Shown here: positions 39,584-48,065 of the stretch, piece after piece | Numbering within the stretch: the first letter of the stretch is position 1 | Layout: each line of letters opens with the position of its first letter | Source: Accumulibacter sp. | GTDB taxonomy: Bacteria; Pseudomonadota; Gammaproteobacteria; Burkholderiales; Rhodocyclaceae | Assembly (NCBI RefSeq): GCF_029255285.1 | Contig: NZ_JAPUVI010000089.1 | Span: forward strand, 62,001-126,000 | Length of the DNA: 64,000 nt | Direction: 5' to 3' | Translations under genes and position numbers: made by a program | The notes under the pieces: model-generated | What the model saw: only the letters and a program-made list of their open reading frames with translations | The model's database searches: none | Told to the model about the DNA's origin: nothing

Positions 39584-40392
39584 AAAGAATTGCGGCGCGC
39601 GACAACCCACATTACAAGATGCTCGCGAGGCTGTTGCGGAGCAGCAGGGAACGGCGCCGGAGCAATTTGGTGGTGCTCGACGGAATGCACCTGATCGCGG
39701 CCTACGCCAGACACTGCGGGGCTCCCGAAGAGCTGGTCGTGAGCGACAGCGGCGCCAGCCGGCCGGAAATCGAGGACTATCTGGCGGACGGCGAGGCGAG
39801 CGCGACGATCACTGTCCTGTCGGACTCCCTGTTCGCTGCGCTGGCCGTAGTCGACACACCGAGCGGCATCATGGCCATCGCGCCGCGTCCGAGGGCGCAG
39901 TGCCCGCTGGCCGCTACTGTCGACACGGTGCTTCTCGACGGCGTGCAGGATCCGGGAAATGTCGGTTCGATTCTGCGTAGCGCCGCGGCGTCCGGGTTTC
40001 GTCAGATCCTGCTGTCGACCGACTGTGCGCAAGCCTGGTCGCCGAAGACCTTGCGCGCCGCGATGGGCGCCCATTTCCAGCTCGACATTCACGAAGGCCG
40101 CGACTTGCCGAGCTTTCTCGCGGCTTTTAGTGGCCAGGCGGTGGCGACCGTCGTCGATGCGCCGACCAGCCTCGACGACGCCGATCTCGGTGCGCCGCTG
40201 GCCTGGATCTTCGGTAGCGAAGGGCAGGGTGTGCGGCCGCCGGTGGCCGCCGCTGCCGCTCTGCGAGTGCGCATCCCGATGCCCGGAGCGACCGAGTCGC
40301 TGAATGTCGCCGCGGCTGCCGCGGTCTGCCTGTTCGAGACGCTCAGGCGCCGCCGCGTGGCCGCCCGATCGGACCCGGCGCGAAGCGGCTAG
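39580..40392 (+). CDS. TrmH/SpoU-family rRNA 2'-O-methyltransferase
   Basis: SPOUT methyltransferase of 270 residues. Motif 1 [19 protein letters not shown], motif 2 IFGSEGQGV and motif 3 [18 protein letters not shown] form the knotted SAM site. An N-terminal substrate-binding domain occupies about 1-105. It is likely to methylate 23S rRNA, but the exact nucleotide cannot be told from sequence. ATGA overlap with rnhB; it ends the lipid A block. Confidence 0.9.
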   Translation: MKRIAARDNPHYKMLARLLRSSRERRRSNLVVLDGMHLIAAYARHCGAPEELVVSDSGASRPEIEDYLADGEASATITVLSDSLFAALAVVDTPSGIMAIAPRPRAQCPLAATVDTVLLDGVQDPGNVGSILRSAAASGFRQILLSTDCAQAWSPKTLRAAMGAHFQLDIHEGRDLPSFLAAFSGQAVATVVDAPTSLDDADLGAPLAWIFGSEGQGVRPPVAAAAALRVRIPMPGATESLNVAAAAAVCLFETLRRRRVAARSDPARSG

Positions 40393-40467
40393 AATTTCGC
40401 AGGGAGGTGTTCATCGACCGCGCAGCAGGCTATCATCGGCCTTTTTCCTACGCACTCGGGAGATTCC

Positions 40468-41070
40468 ATGCCTTCGATGCCGAGAATTCTGCTGCGGGTT
40501 TTTCTCGTTCTTCTTCTCGCGTCGAGCCATGCGGCGGCGTCCGACGTCGATCCCTTCGCGGCCGATCGCCAGGCGCTGATCAAGCTGTTCCGGGAAATGG
40601 AAGCGAGCATCAACGCCCAGGATGTCGACCGGATGGTGGCCCAGATGCACCCGCAGGCGACGGTTACCTGGCTCAACGGCGAGGTCTCGCGCGGCCACGA
40701 CGAGATCAGGGCGTACTACCAGCGGATGGTCAAGGGTGAGCAACGCTATCTCGACCGCTACCTGACGACGGCCAAGCTTGGTGCACACGCGCAGTTTTTC
40801 GGCCATGGCGAGGTGGCGGTGGCCGACGGCACGATGGAGGACGAGTTCTTTCCGGTGGCCAGGGGGCCGTTCCGACTGAGTTCCAACTGGACCTCGACGT
40901 CGGCCAAAATCGACGGACAGTGGAAAGTCGTGTCCATGCATCTGTCGTCGAACGTGTTCACCAATCCGCTGATCGACGAAGCGAAAGCGGCCATCTGGTA
41001 CGCCGGAGCGGCGGCCGCGGCGCTTGGCCTGCTGCTCGGCTGGCTGCTCGGCCGGTGGCGGCGGCGCTAG
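40468..41070 (+). CDS. Exported NTF2-like protein with C-terminal anchor
   Basis: A 200-residue protein with a signal peptide (about 1-24), an NTF2/SnoaL-like domain starting REMEASINAQDVDRMVAQMHPQ with a WLNGEVSRGHDEIRAYYQRM segment, and a C-terminal membrane helix (about 177-196) ending in a basic GRWRRR tail. The domain should face the periplasm. Ligand or enzymatic role is unknown. A GCGGCTAGAAT box lies 73 bp upstream. It converges on ynbB with 10 bp between stops. Confidence 0.7.
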   Translation: MPSMPRILLRVFLVLLLASSHAAASDVDPFAADRQALIKLFREMEASINAQDVDRMVAQMHPQATVTWLNGEVSRGHDEIRAYYQRMVKGEQRYLDRYLTTAKLGAHAQFFGHGEVAVADGTMEDEFFPVARGPFRLSSNWTSTSAKIDGQWKVVSMHLSSNVFTNPLIDEAKAAIWYAGAAAAALGLLLGWLLGRWRRR

Positions 41071-41080
41071 CACGGCCGCC

Positions 41081-42025
41081 TCAGGCCACCCAGCCGCTAC
41101 GCAGCAGGTAGTAGAAGGCCGGTGCCGACAGAACGAGCGAGTCGACCCGGTCGAGCATTCCTCCGTGGCCGGGAATCAGCCGACTCCAATCCTTGATTCC
41201 GCGGCGACGCTTGGCGGCCGACATCGCCAGGCCGCCGGCGAAGCCGAGCAAGGTCAGCAGCAGCGAAATCAGACCGGCCTTGAGCGGGGAGAACTTCGTC
41301 AGCCAAGATAGCCAGGTGCCGAGGGCGATTGCGCTGGCGATGCCACCGAGCGTCCCCTCGATGGTTTTCGACGGTGACAAGCGTGGCGCGATGGGGTGGC
41401 GTCCGGCGAGTTTCCCCCACACGTATTGCAGTACGTCGCTGACCTGCACGACGAGCAGGAGAAAGATCATCCGCCGGGCCGCCGCCGCCGGGTCGTCGCC
41501 GGCCGGCAGGGTGAGCAGCGCCGGGATGTGCGAGAGACCGAAAACGCAGGTCAGCAGCCCGCCGCCCAGCGTCCGCGTAGCGCCGAGGAACGCGCCGCAG
41601 TCGCCCGACAGCAGGCCCAGCAACGGTCGTCCGACGAACACCAGCAGAGGGATGAGAGCGCTGTAGAGCCAAGGCTGGTCGGTCCATACCAGCAAGTACT
41701 GCAGCGGCACGATGAGCACGAAGCTGCCGACGACGAGTGTACGTGGGCAGTCGGCGACGAGTGCTTCACCGGCGAGAAATTCGTGCAGCGCGACCAGCGA
41801 CACCAGAGCAAAGAGCAGCGTCACGGCGCCTCTTCCGGCCAGCAAAGCGAGGCCGACGAGGGCGACGATTCCCCACCAGGAAGCGATGCGGCGGTTGAGA
41901 TTATCGATCAGCGCATGAGGCGTGTTTCCGGCGACGAAGGTCTTCAACAACTGCCCTGCCAGCGAGGCGATCGCCAGCACCGAGGCGACGCCGGCGGCCA
42001 GTCGCCAGTCATCAGCGCCCAGCAT
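41081..42025 (-). CDS. ynbB: YnbB-like CDP-diglyceride synthase
   Basis: A second CdsA-family integral membrane enzyme (314 residues, about eight helices). The family signature is intact near the C-terminus: KDWSRLIPGHGGMLDRVDS, and LSPSKTIEGTLGG precedes it. It should make CDP-diacylglycerol or a related CDP-lipid for the CDP-alcohol transferase of the same operon. The start ATG at 42025 overlaps the ynbD end by 14 bp. In E. coli ynbB follows ynbA; here it is last. Confidence 0.82.
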   Translation of the reverse strand: MLGADDWRLAAGVASVLAIASLAGQLLKTFVAGNTPHALIDNLNRRIASWWGIVALVGLALLAGRGAVTLLFALVSLVALHEFLAGEALVADCPRTLVVGSFVLIVPLQYLLVWTDQPWLYSALIPLLVFVGRPLLGLLSGDCGAFLGATRTLGGGLLTCVFGLSHIPALLTLPAGDDPAAAARRMIFLLLVVQVSDVLQYVWGKLAGRHPIAPRLSPSKTIEGTLGGIASAIALGTWLSWLTKFSPLKAGLISLLLTLLGFAGGLAMSAAKRRRGIKDWSRLIPGHGGMLDRVDSLVLSAPAFYYLLRSGWVA

Positions 42026-43382
42026 CGGCCGCTTCCGGTCGTCGCTGCCGCTTCTGCCATTGAAGGAGAATATCGATGTTGCCGGTGCCGAGGCGAACGG
42101 CCGGACGCGCCCGTCGGAGGTTCGCCGCCGCCGCTGCCGGTGAGGCGGCCGCCGCAGTGTGCAGCAGCCAGGCAGCGACCGCCAATGCGCTGCGCTCGAC
42201 GCCGAGCGCGCAGCAGACGAGGACCGGGCCTGTCCGGCGTGCCTGATCGATTGCCGACACGGCACGTTCGAGTTGGGCCAAGGTCGGCGTCACGAGGTCG
42301 AGTAGCGGTATCACGACATGGGGAATGCCGGGCGTGCGGCATGGCAGCTCAGCGCACAGGTCCACGACCGCGGCGACGCGCAGACGCCGCAGTTCGCTCA
42401 CCGTTGGCAGCCGGCCGAGCAGGATGTCGCTCGCCACCGGATCGGCGACCGTCAATCGGCGTGTCCACCAGCGCGAGTTCAACCAGGCGGCAAGCAGATA
42501 GGGTCCGAAGAGGCAGCGTACGGCGCCCGGCATCGACCCGTCGGCCCGTTTGCCGAAGGCCGCGGCGTCGAGCAGCAGATAGATCAGCCCGACCAGGAGC
42601 AGCGAAGCGGCCGGCCAGAGCAGCCACAGCCAGGCTCCGGCGGCGTTCGTGGCGAGCAGAGCGAGCGCCAGGGCGCCACCGCCGTAGGCTGCCGCGAGGA
42701 GCAGGCGCCGCCGGTCGCGCGTCAGCGTCGCGTGGCGCAGTGGCGAGGGGGCATCGGATGGTAGCAGCCAGATGACGAAACAGCCCAGCCACAGGCCGGT
42801 CGGGACGTCGAAGAAATGGTGTTGCCAGGTCGTCAGCACCGAGACGCCGATCAGCCCGGCGCTCACGTAGACCAGAACCCGGCCGGCGCGCGGTATAGCG
42901 CGCAGGTACGGTTCCAGCAGAACGACGAGCAGGGCCATGTGCAGCGATGGCGCTTGGTTGAACGGCTGGTCGAAGCTCATCAGGAGGTCGAACAGCCAGC
43001 CGAAAGGACCTGTCACTGCGCCTCGTTCGAAAGTGCAGCGCAGCGGGAAGAGCAGAAAGCATGTCACGGCCAGCAGTTGTGTCAGCAGCAGCCGCCACGC
43101 GTGCGTGTCGAGCTCGCGGCGCGTCGCGCATAGCAGCAGCGAGGCCCCGTAGAGCAGGTCGACCAGCCAGTAGGGAAGGATGGTCCAGGGCAGCAGCGGA
43201 ATGTGCCGCTCCCAGGCGAACAGGATGAAACCGACATCGGAACGTTGTGCCGTCACCCAGGTCGCGAAACCGTAGCTGGCGAAGAAGAAAGGCCCGAGGA
43301 AGAGCAGCCAGAGCAATGCCCGCTGCCAGGGACGGGGCTCGGCGCTAGCGTTGTCGGGCCGCTCCTCGTCGCGCCAATTCAC
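42012..43382 (-). CDS. ynbD: YnbD-like PAP2 / dual-specificity phosphatase
   Basis: A 456-residue membrane protein. The N-terminal half is a PAP2-type lipid phosphatase region with helices and the motifs PSLHMA (Ser146, His148) and WQHHFFDVPTG (His188/189, Asp192). The C-terminal 130 residues form a tyrosine/dual-specificity phosphatase domain whose P-loop reads VCCALGVERSAL (Cys391, Arg397). The usual His before the catalytic Cys is replaced by Cys. The GTG start overlaps the ynbC stop (GTGA). Domain pair and neighbours match E. coli YnbD, whose substrate is not known. Confidence 0.82.
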   Translation of the reverse strand: MNWRDEERPDNASAEPRPWQRALLWLLFLGPFFFASYGFATWVTAQRSDVGFILFAWERHIPLLPWTILPYWLVDLLYGASLLLCATRRELDTHAWRLLLTQLLAVTCFLLFPLRCTFERGAVTGPFGWLFDLLMSFDQPFNQAPSLHMALLVVLLEPYLRAIPRAGRVLVYVSAGLIGVSVLTTWQHHFFDVPTGLWLGCFVIWLLPSDAPSPLRHATLTRDRRRLLLAAAYGGGALALALLATNAAGAWLWLLWPAASLLLVGLIYLLLDAAAFGKRADGSMPGAVRCLFGPYLLAAWLNSRWWTRRLTVADPVASDILLGRLPTVSELRRLRVAAVVDLCAELPCRTPGIPHVVIPLLDLVTPTLAQLERAVSAIDQARRTGPVLVCCALGVERSALAVAAWLLHTAAAASPAAAAANLRRARPAVRLGTGNIDILLQWQKRQRRPEAADAGR

Positions 43383-45127
43383 CTCCGCCGCGCCAGCGAA
43401 ACGGTGAACATCCCCCAGTCGTCTATCCACTGTTCGATCTTCGAGAAGCCGGCCGCGGTCACCAGTTCGTCGAGTTCCGCCTGCGTACGGCGGCGCATCA
43501 CCCACGCCTGATGCCCGCGGTGACTGGTCAAGGTGCGCGCGATGAACTCGATCTGCGGGTGCCAGGGCTGGCCCGTATAGATCAGGTAGGCGCCCGTGCT
43601 CAGTGCCTGGGCCAAGCCGCGCAGCGAGCGCTCGACCAGATCATTGTCGGAAAACAGTTCGTACAGTCCCGAAACGATCGCCAACGTGGGTCTTGGCCTT
43701 GTCGTCGCCAGCGTGCCTTCGTCGAAGGCGTCGCCAGCTTCGAAGCGGGAGATGTCGCCGAGTTGCCTTTCGGCGATCAGCGCCTGGCCGTGTCGCACGT
43801 TGAGTTCGCTGTAGTCGCGCAGGACGACCGATTGCGGGCGTTCGGGCAAGCGCTCGATGGCGTCGAGCAGATAACGCCCATAGCCGGCCGCGATGTCGAG
43901 CATGTGCAGTGGCTGGCCGCTCGTACGCAACTCCTGCGCCGCCTGGGCGACTGCCAGCATCAGGTGTTGCCGGCGGACGCGAATCCCGCGCCAGCCGATG
44001 GCATCGAGATAGCCACGGTCGATCAGCTTGCCGATCAGCAGCTTGCCACGTGCTTCGTTGCGGTACACATGATCCAGGCTGCTGCCGGAATCGAATCCCG
44101 TGGTCAGGCCGATGTGAATTCCTGTCGACAGTCGACCGACGCTGCGCATGCTCAGGCGAGTCAGTGCGAACGGGATACGGCGTGGCGAAAGCGCCGGCAA
44201 CGCTTGGCTGAGACGGATTTCCTCATCGCGCGTGTAGCCGTGGCGATGCGCCTGGCGTAGCGAGTCGGTCGCTGGCGGCTGGCGGAACATCCGTTCGATG
44301 AACTCGCGCACCTTGTCGAGCGCAAGCTTCCGATCACGCTCGCCGAGGGTGTCGTGCAGGAAGCCGTCGAGCACGTGGCTTTCCTTGATCGGCGAGCCCA
44401 GTCGCTCGAAGAAGACGTCCTGTGGCCGGCGGTCGACTACCCAGTCCTTCTCGGAGATCAGCAGTTGCAGCGGCAGGCGGATCGCTTGCGCGTCAGCGAC
44501 GACGCGATCGGCAGCGTCCTGCAGACCGAGCAGGACGCGCGCCGAGATGGCTCGGGTGACCAGCGGATCCTGGTCGTAAGAACGGATTCGCTCGGCATCG
44601 TGGGTCAGGAACTTGGCCTTGACATACGAACGGATGAAAAAGTTGCCGAACAATCGCCGGATCATCGCCAATCCCGGCCGGGCCAGTGGAACGTAGAGCT
44701 TTACCTTGAAGGCGGGTGCGGTCAGCACCAGACAGCGCACCCGCGGCGCGAAATCGTGCGCCCAAGTGGCGGCCAGCACCGCGCCGACGCTCTGGCCGAT
44801 GAGCGCGATGTTGGTGCTCTCGATGCCGTGCATGCGTTCGATGTGGCGAACGAAAAAGTCGACGTCCTTGACCAGGGCGGCAAAACTCGGGCTGTCCCCG
44901 CGTGGCCCGGGCGAACGGCCGTGGCCGCGCGCGTCCCAGGCGAAGAGTGCGAAGTCGTCGAGCCCGAGTTCGTCGACGACATGTTGCAGCCGACCCGAGT
45001 GCTCGTGGCCGCGGTGCAACAGAACGATGGCGCGTTCGGCGCTTGCCGAAGCCAGCGCCGGCCAGTGCCGGTAGAACAGCGTGCTGCCGTCGTGCGTGCT
45101 GAATTGCCGTTCCTGCGCGATACGCAT
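43379..45127 (-). CDS. ynbC: YnbC-like alpha/beta-hydrolase / methyltransferase
   Basis: A 582-residue two-domain protein (E. coli YnbC 585). Residues 1-290: alpha/beta hydrolase with HRGHEHSGR, DARGHGRSPGPRG and nucleophile elbow GQSVGA (Ser113). Residues 300-582: class I SAM-dependent methyltransferase with MLDIAAGYGRYLLDA as motif I. The hydrolase half resembles monoacylglycerol lipases. It follows ynbA by 28 bp and is coupled to ynbD. A role in processing an unusual phospholipid is inferred from the operon. Confidence 0.84.
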   Translation of the reverse strand: MRIAQERQFSTHDGSTLFYRHWPALASASAERAIVLLHRGHEHSGRLQHVVDELGLDDFALFAWDARGHGRSPGPRGDSPSFAALVKDVDFFVRHIERMHGIESTNIALIGQSVGAVLAATWAHDFAPRVRCLVLTAPAFKVKLYVPLARPGLAMIRRLFGNFFIRSYVKAKFLTHDAERIRSYDQDPLVTRAISARVLLGLQDAADRVVADAQAIRLPLQLLISEKDWVVDRRPQDVFFERLGSPIKESHVLDGFLHDTLGERDRKLALDKVREFIERMFRQPPATDSLRQAHRHGYTRDEEIRLSQALPALSPRRIPFALTRLSMRSVGRLSTGIHIGLTTGFDSGSSLDHVYRNEARGKLLIGKLIDRGYLDAIGWRGIRVRRQHLMLAVAQAAQELRTSGQPLHMLDIAAGYGRYLLDAIERLPERPQSVVLRDYSELNVRHGQALIAERQLGDISRFEAGDAFDEGTLATTRPRPTLAIVSGLYELFSDNDLVERSLRGLAQALSTGAYLIYTGQPWHPQIEFIARTLTSHRGHQAWVMRRRTQAELDELVTAAGFSKIEQWIDDWGMFTVSLARRR

Positions 45128-45155
45128 TCGTTCTTTCTCTCTTTAAGGGATCGGG

Positions 45156-45776
45156 CTATGGTCGCCGCCGCTTGCTGGCTGCGATGCCGTAGCGGATCCG
45201 GTTGGCGATCGTCACCAGCAGCAACAGCGCGACGATCGACAGCAGCCCGGTCAGCCACCAGCCGGGAGCGCTGCCGGTGCCGACGAGAAGCCCGAGCAGA
45301 CCGAAAACCAGCGCCCGGTCGCTCTTGCCCATTGGCCCGTCGTTACGCCTTTCTCCGGTCGCCGGAATCCCCAGGACGCCGGCCATCTCGGAGAGATTCG
45401 CCAGGAAGATGACGAGCAGGGTCAGCGCAGCGCCGCTTTCGTCCAGCCAGGCGAAAGGCAGGTAGAGAGCGGCATCCGACAGCAAGTCGGACAGTTCGTT
45501 GAGGTAAGCGCCGAGCGTCGACGACTGCCCGAATTCGCGGGCAAGCATTCCATCGATGGCGTTCAGCGCCATGCGCAGGAAAAACCAGACCGGCAACAGC
45601 AGAAAGAAATGCGCTTGGCCGGTCCATGCGGCGGCCGCAAGCAGCGCGCCAAGCACGACCGACCCGGCGGCAGCCGCCACCGTCACCTGGTTGGCAGTCA
45701 CACCGCGCCGCTGCAGAGCGCCCGCCGCAGGGCGCAGCAAGGCTTGGAAACGCGGTTTCAGGGTGTAGAGGCTCAT
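45156..45776 (-). CDS. ynbA: YnbA-like CDP-alcohol phosphatidyltransferase
   Basis: A 206-residue membrane protein of the CDP-alcohol phosphatidyltransferase family. The signature is NALDGMLAR-like: NAIDGMLAREFGQSSTLG followed by AYLNELSDLLSD. Compared with the canonical four-Asp signature, the first and third Asp are Asn; the same changes are present in E. coli YnbA as I recall it, so they are a family trait. SLYTLKPRFQALLRP at the N-terminus also matches YnbA. It should transfer a phosphatidyl group to an unknown alcohol. Confidence 0.84.
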   Translation of the reverse strand: MSLYTLKPRFQALLRPAAGALQRRGVTANQVTVAAAAGSVVLGALLAAAAWTGQAHFFLLLPVWFFLRMALNAIDGMLAREFGQSSTLGAYLNELSDLLSDAALYLPFAWLDESGAALTLLVIFLANLSEMAGVLGIPATGERRNDGPMGKSDRALVFGLLGLLVGTGSAPGWWLTGLLSIVALLLLVTIANRIRYGIAASKRRRP

Positions 45777-45783
45777 CGACGCC

Positions 45784-46614
45784 TCACTTGTCCGGCTCCT
45801 TGGGTGGCGGCAGCATCTTCTCCAGCACCGCTTGGTAGGGTTCGGACGACACGCTGATTCCCCCCTGGAAGGGGTGGTCGCTGACCGCGATGAAATACAG
45901 GACGAGAGCGATCGGTGCCGCGACGAGCAGGGTGATCGTGGCGTGCAGCGCAAAGCTGTCGACCCGCAGCAGGAAACACGAGGAGATGGCGATCGCGCCA
46001 AGCAGAATCACCACGACCCAAAGCTCGGCCGGCAGGGCGGTGTACTTGACCGCCTGCACGCGCAGCCAATGCGCCTGCAGGAGTTGGTTATACGCCTGCA
46101 ATACCTGCGCCTGGATGATCTTCTCGCCATCATTGGTCGGCTGAAAAGTGAGAATGGCATGTTGCGTCTCCTCGATCATCCGCATCGTGTCCTTCGGCAC
46201 TTCGCCCTTCTGGTGCAACGGCCATTCGAAGTTGATGACGTACCGGGTGTAGGCGATCAGCGCTCGTTTGGCCTTGTTCTGCAGCGGCTGAGGATAGCCA
46301 TTGAGGTCGTGGTAGAGAACAGCAATGGCTGCTGCTTCCCGGCTCACGTCGCTCGCGGCGTCGTCCATGTTCTGCCACACGGCTACCGCGGTCAGGCCGG
46401 CAGCTACGGCATAGACGCCAATCAGCGCGGAGAGCAGGCCGGCGATCGTACCGTTGTCGAAATGTCGGTGCAAGGTCGATGAGCGCGCGCGCGGCGCGAC
46501 CAGAGCCAGGCCACTGAGCGAGACGAGCAGGATGACGCCGACGACGACGGTGGCGAGTTCGAGCGAAGGAAGTTCATGGAACCAGTTCACGAGTCGGGAT
46601 ACCAAAAAAGGCAC
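45784..46614 (-). CDS. DUF4239 membrane protein
   Basis: A 276-residue membrane protein with paired helices at the N-terminus (about 14-35 and 50-75) and at the C-terminus (about 205-255), separated by a soluble helical region containing WPLHQKGEVPKDT. This layout matches the bestrophin-like DUF4239 family. A GTG start at 46614 is proposed; no clear ribosome-binding site is seen and the true start could be internal. It lies 7 bp upstream of ynbA on the same strand and may head that operon. A TAGAAT box is just upstream at 46628-46623. Confidence 0.68.
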   Translation of the reverse strand: MPFLVSRLVNWFHELPSLELATVVVGVILLVSLSGLALVAPRARSSTLHRHFDNGTIAGLLSALIGVYAVAAGLTAVAVWQNMDDAASDVSREAAAIAVLYHDLNGYPQPLQNKAKRALIAYTRYVINFEWPLHQKGEVPKDTMRMIEETQHAILTFQPTNDGEKIIQAQVLQAYNQLLQAHWLRVQAVKYTALPAELWVVVILLGAIAISSCFLLRVDSFALHATITLLVAAPIALVLYFIAVSDHPFQGGISVSSEPYQAVLEKMLPPPKEPDK

Positions 46615-46748
46615 AGGCCGGCATTCTAGCCGCTTCAGCCCGTGTCGATGTTCTCTCGTCGATGGGCGGCCTAGGAAAGCGGTCGTTTTCCCGGTATTCT
46701 CGCCGCAGCGGTGCGCCAGGCGCCGCCGCATGCCAGGGGGAGCCTGCC

Positions 46749-48065
46749 GTGACTGAACGACCAGCCGTAGTCTACGAAGACCAGGGTGAGATCAGCCCTT
46801 TCTGGCAGCGCATGCCGTGGTTCTTCCGCTTTCCCTTGCAGGCCGACGTGCTGTTCGGTCTGCTGTTCCTGTCGCTGGCGACGCTCGTTGCTTACGTGCT
46901 TCCCCTGCCGACGCCGCTGGCTATCGCGCTGGTCGTCGGCCTGGTCTGGCTGGCCGCACTGCGCCAGGCTTTCGCGGTCATGGAGGCGGTATCGCAGGGA
47001 CGGCTGGCAGCCAGCGAGCGAACGACCTTCCGGCCCGATCGCGAGAGACGAAATCTCCCCTGGAAGCTCCTTGCCATCTTCCTGATCTGGGGCCTCCTGA
47101 TCAGCTTCGTTGGCCGCATCAGTATCACTCTGCTTTGGCTGGTCTTCGCCTTTTTCAGCCTCGGATTGCCGGCCAGCGTCATGGCGCTGTCGGTCACCAA
47201 CAGCCTGCGGCAGGCCGTAAACCCGGCCAAGTGGCTCTTCATCATGCAGCAGGTGGGCAAACCGTATCTGGTGCTGCTGTGCTTCTTGTTCCTGCTCTCG
47301 AATGGCGCGCCGCACGCCACGCGGCTGCTCGCCCCGCTGCTCGGCGGCTGGCTGATCCTGCCGGCGCTGACCTTCATCGTGCTGTACTTCAACCTGATCA
47401 TGTTCGCCATGATGGGCTACGTCCTTTATCAGTTCCACCAGGCCCTCGGGCTTTCGGTGCGCATCAGCTTCGCTCGCTCGTCGAGCAATCCGGCGGCTCG
47501 AGCCGGCACCGACGCACTGGCCGATGCGGTGGCGGCGCGGGTCGCCGACGGTGAGATAGACGCCGCCATCGATCTGGCCTATGAACAGCAGCGGCAGTTT
47601 CCGGAGGATCTGGCGATCCAGGATCGCTATCACAGGCTGCTGCTCGCGGCGGACAGGAAAGACCGCGCGTTGACGCATGGCCAGCGCTATCTGGAACTGC
47701 TGCTGCGCCGTGGGCGCAGCGAAGCCGGGCTTGATCTCCTGTTTCGCTTGCGTGCCCTGCAGGCGGATTTTCGACCCGAACGGCCGGAGGCGATCCTGCC
47801 TCTCGCCGAGGCGGCATTCCGCCGCCGCGACGCGCCGACCGCCGTCGAGCTGCTGCGTGGCTTCGACAAGCGGCATCCGCGCCATCCGGACATTCCGGCC
47901 ATCTACTATCTCTCGGCCCGCCTGATGAGCGAGTTGCTGCGGCAGGACGACACGGCACTGAGAATTCTGCGTGGCTTGCGCCTGAAGTATCCCGGGCATG
48001 CGGTGACGATCGCGGCCGAACCGTACCTGATGGCGCTGGAAAAGCTGCAACCGGACGTTGCCTAG
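46749..48065 (+). CDS. Membrane protein with TPR-like C-terminus
   Basis: A 438-residue protein with about six membrane helices in residues 25-245 and a soluble helical half (about 265-438) that looks like TPR repeats, e.g. AIDLAYEQQRQFPEDLAIQDRYH and the final LRILRGLRLKYPGHAV. I do not recognise a named family. The GTG at 46749 follows GGGGGAG at good spacing. The gene converges on the rhomboid gene; the two stops share the tetramer CTAG. Confidence 0.65.
   Translation: MTERPAVVYEDQGEISPFWQRMPWFFRFPLQADVLFGLLFLSLATLVAYVLPLPTPLAIALVVGLVWLAALRQAFAVMEAVSQGRLAASERTTFRPDRERRNLPWKLLAIFLIWGLLISFVGRISITLLWLVFAFFSLGLPASVMALSVTNSLRQAVNPAKWLFIMQQVGKPYLVLLCFLFLLSNGAPHATRLLAPLLGGWLILPALTFIVLYFNLIMFAMMGYVLYQFHQALGLSVRISFARSSSNPAARAGTDALADAVAARVADGEIDAAIDLAYEQQRQFPEDLAIQDRYHRLLLAADRKDRALTHGQRYLELLLRRGRSEAGLDLLFRLRALQADFRPERPEAILPLAEAAFRRRDAPTAVELLRGFDKRHPRHPDIPAIYYLSARLMSELLRQDDTALRILRGLRLKYPGHAVTIAAEPYLMALEKLQPDVA

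Noticed and set aside
41081-42025. ynbB as a recent duplicate of cdsA at 29299
   Set aside because: The two share only family signatures; ynbB is much longer at the N-terminus and belongs to a distinct operon.
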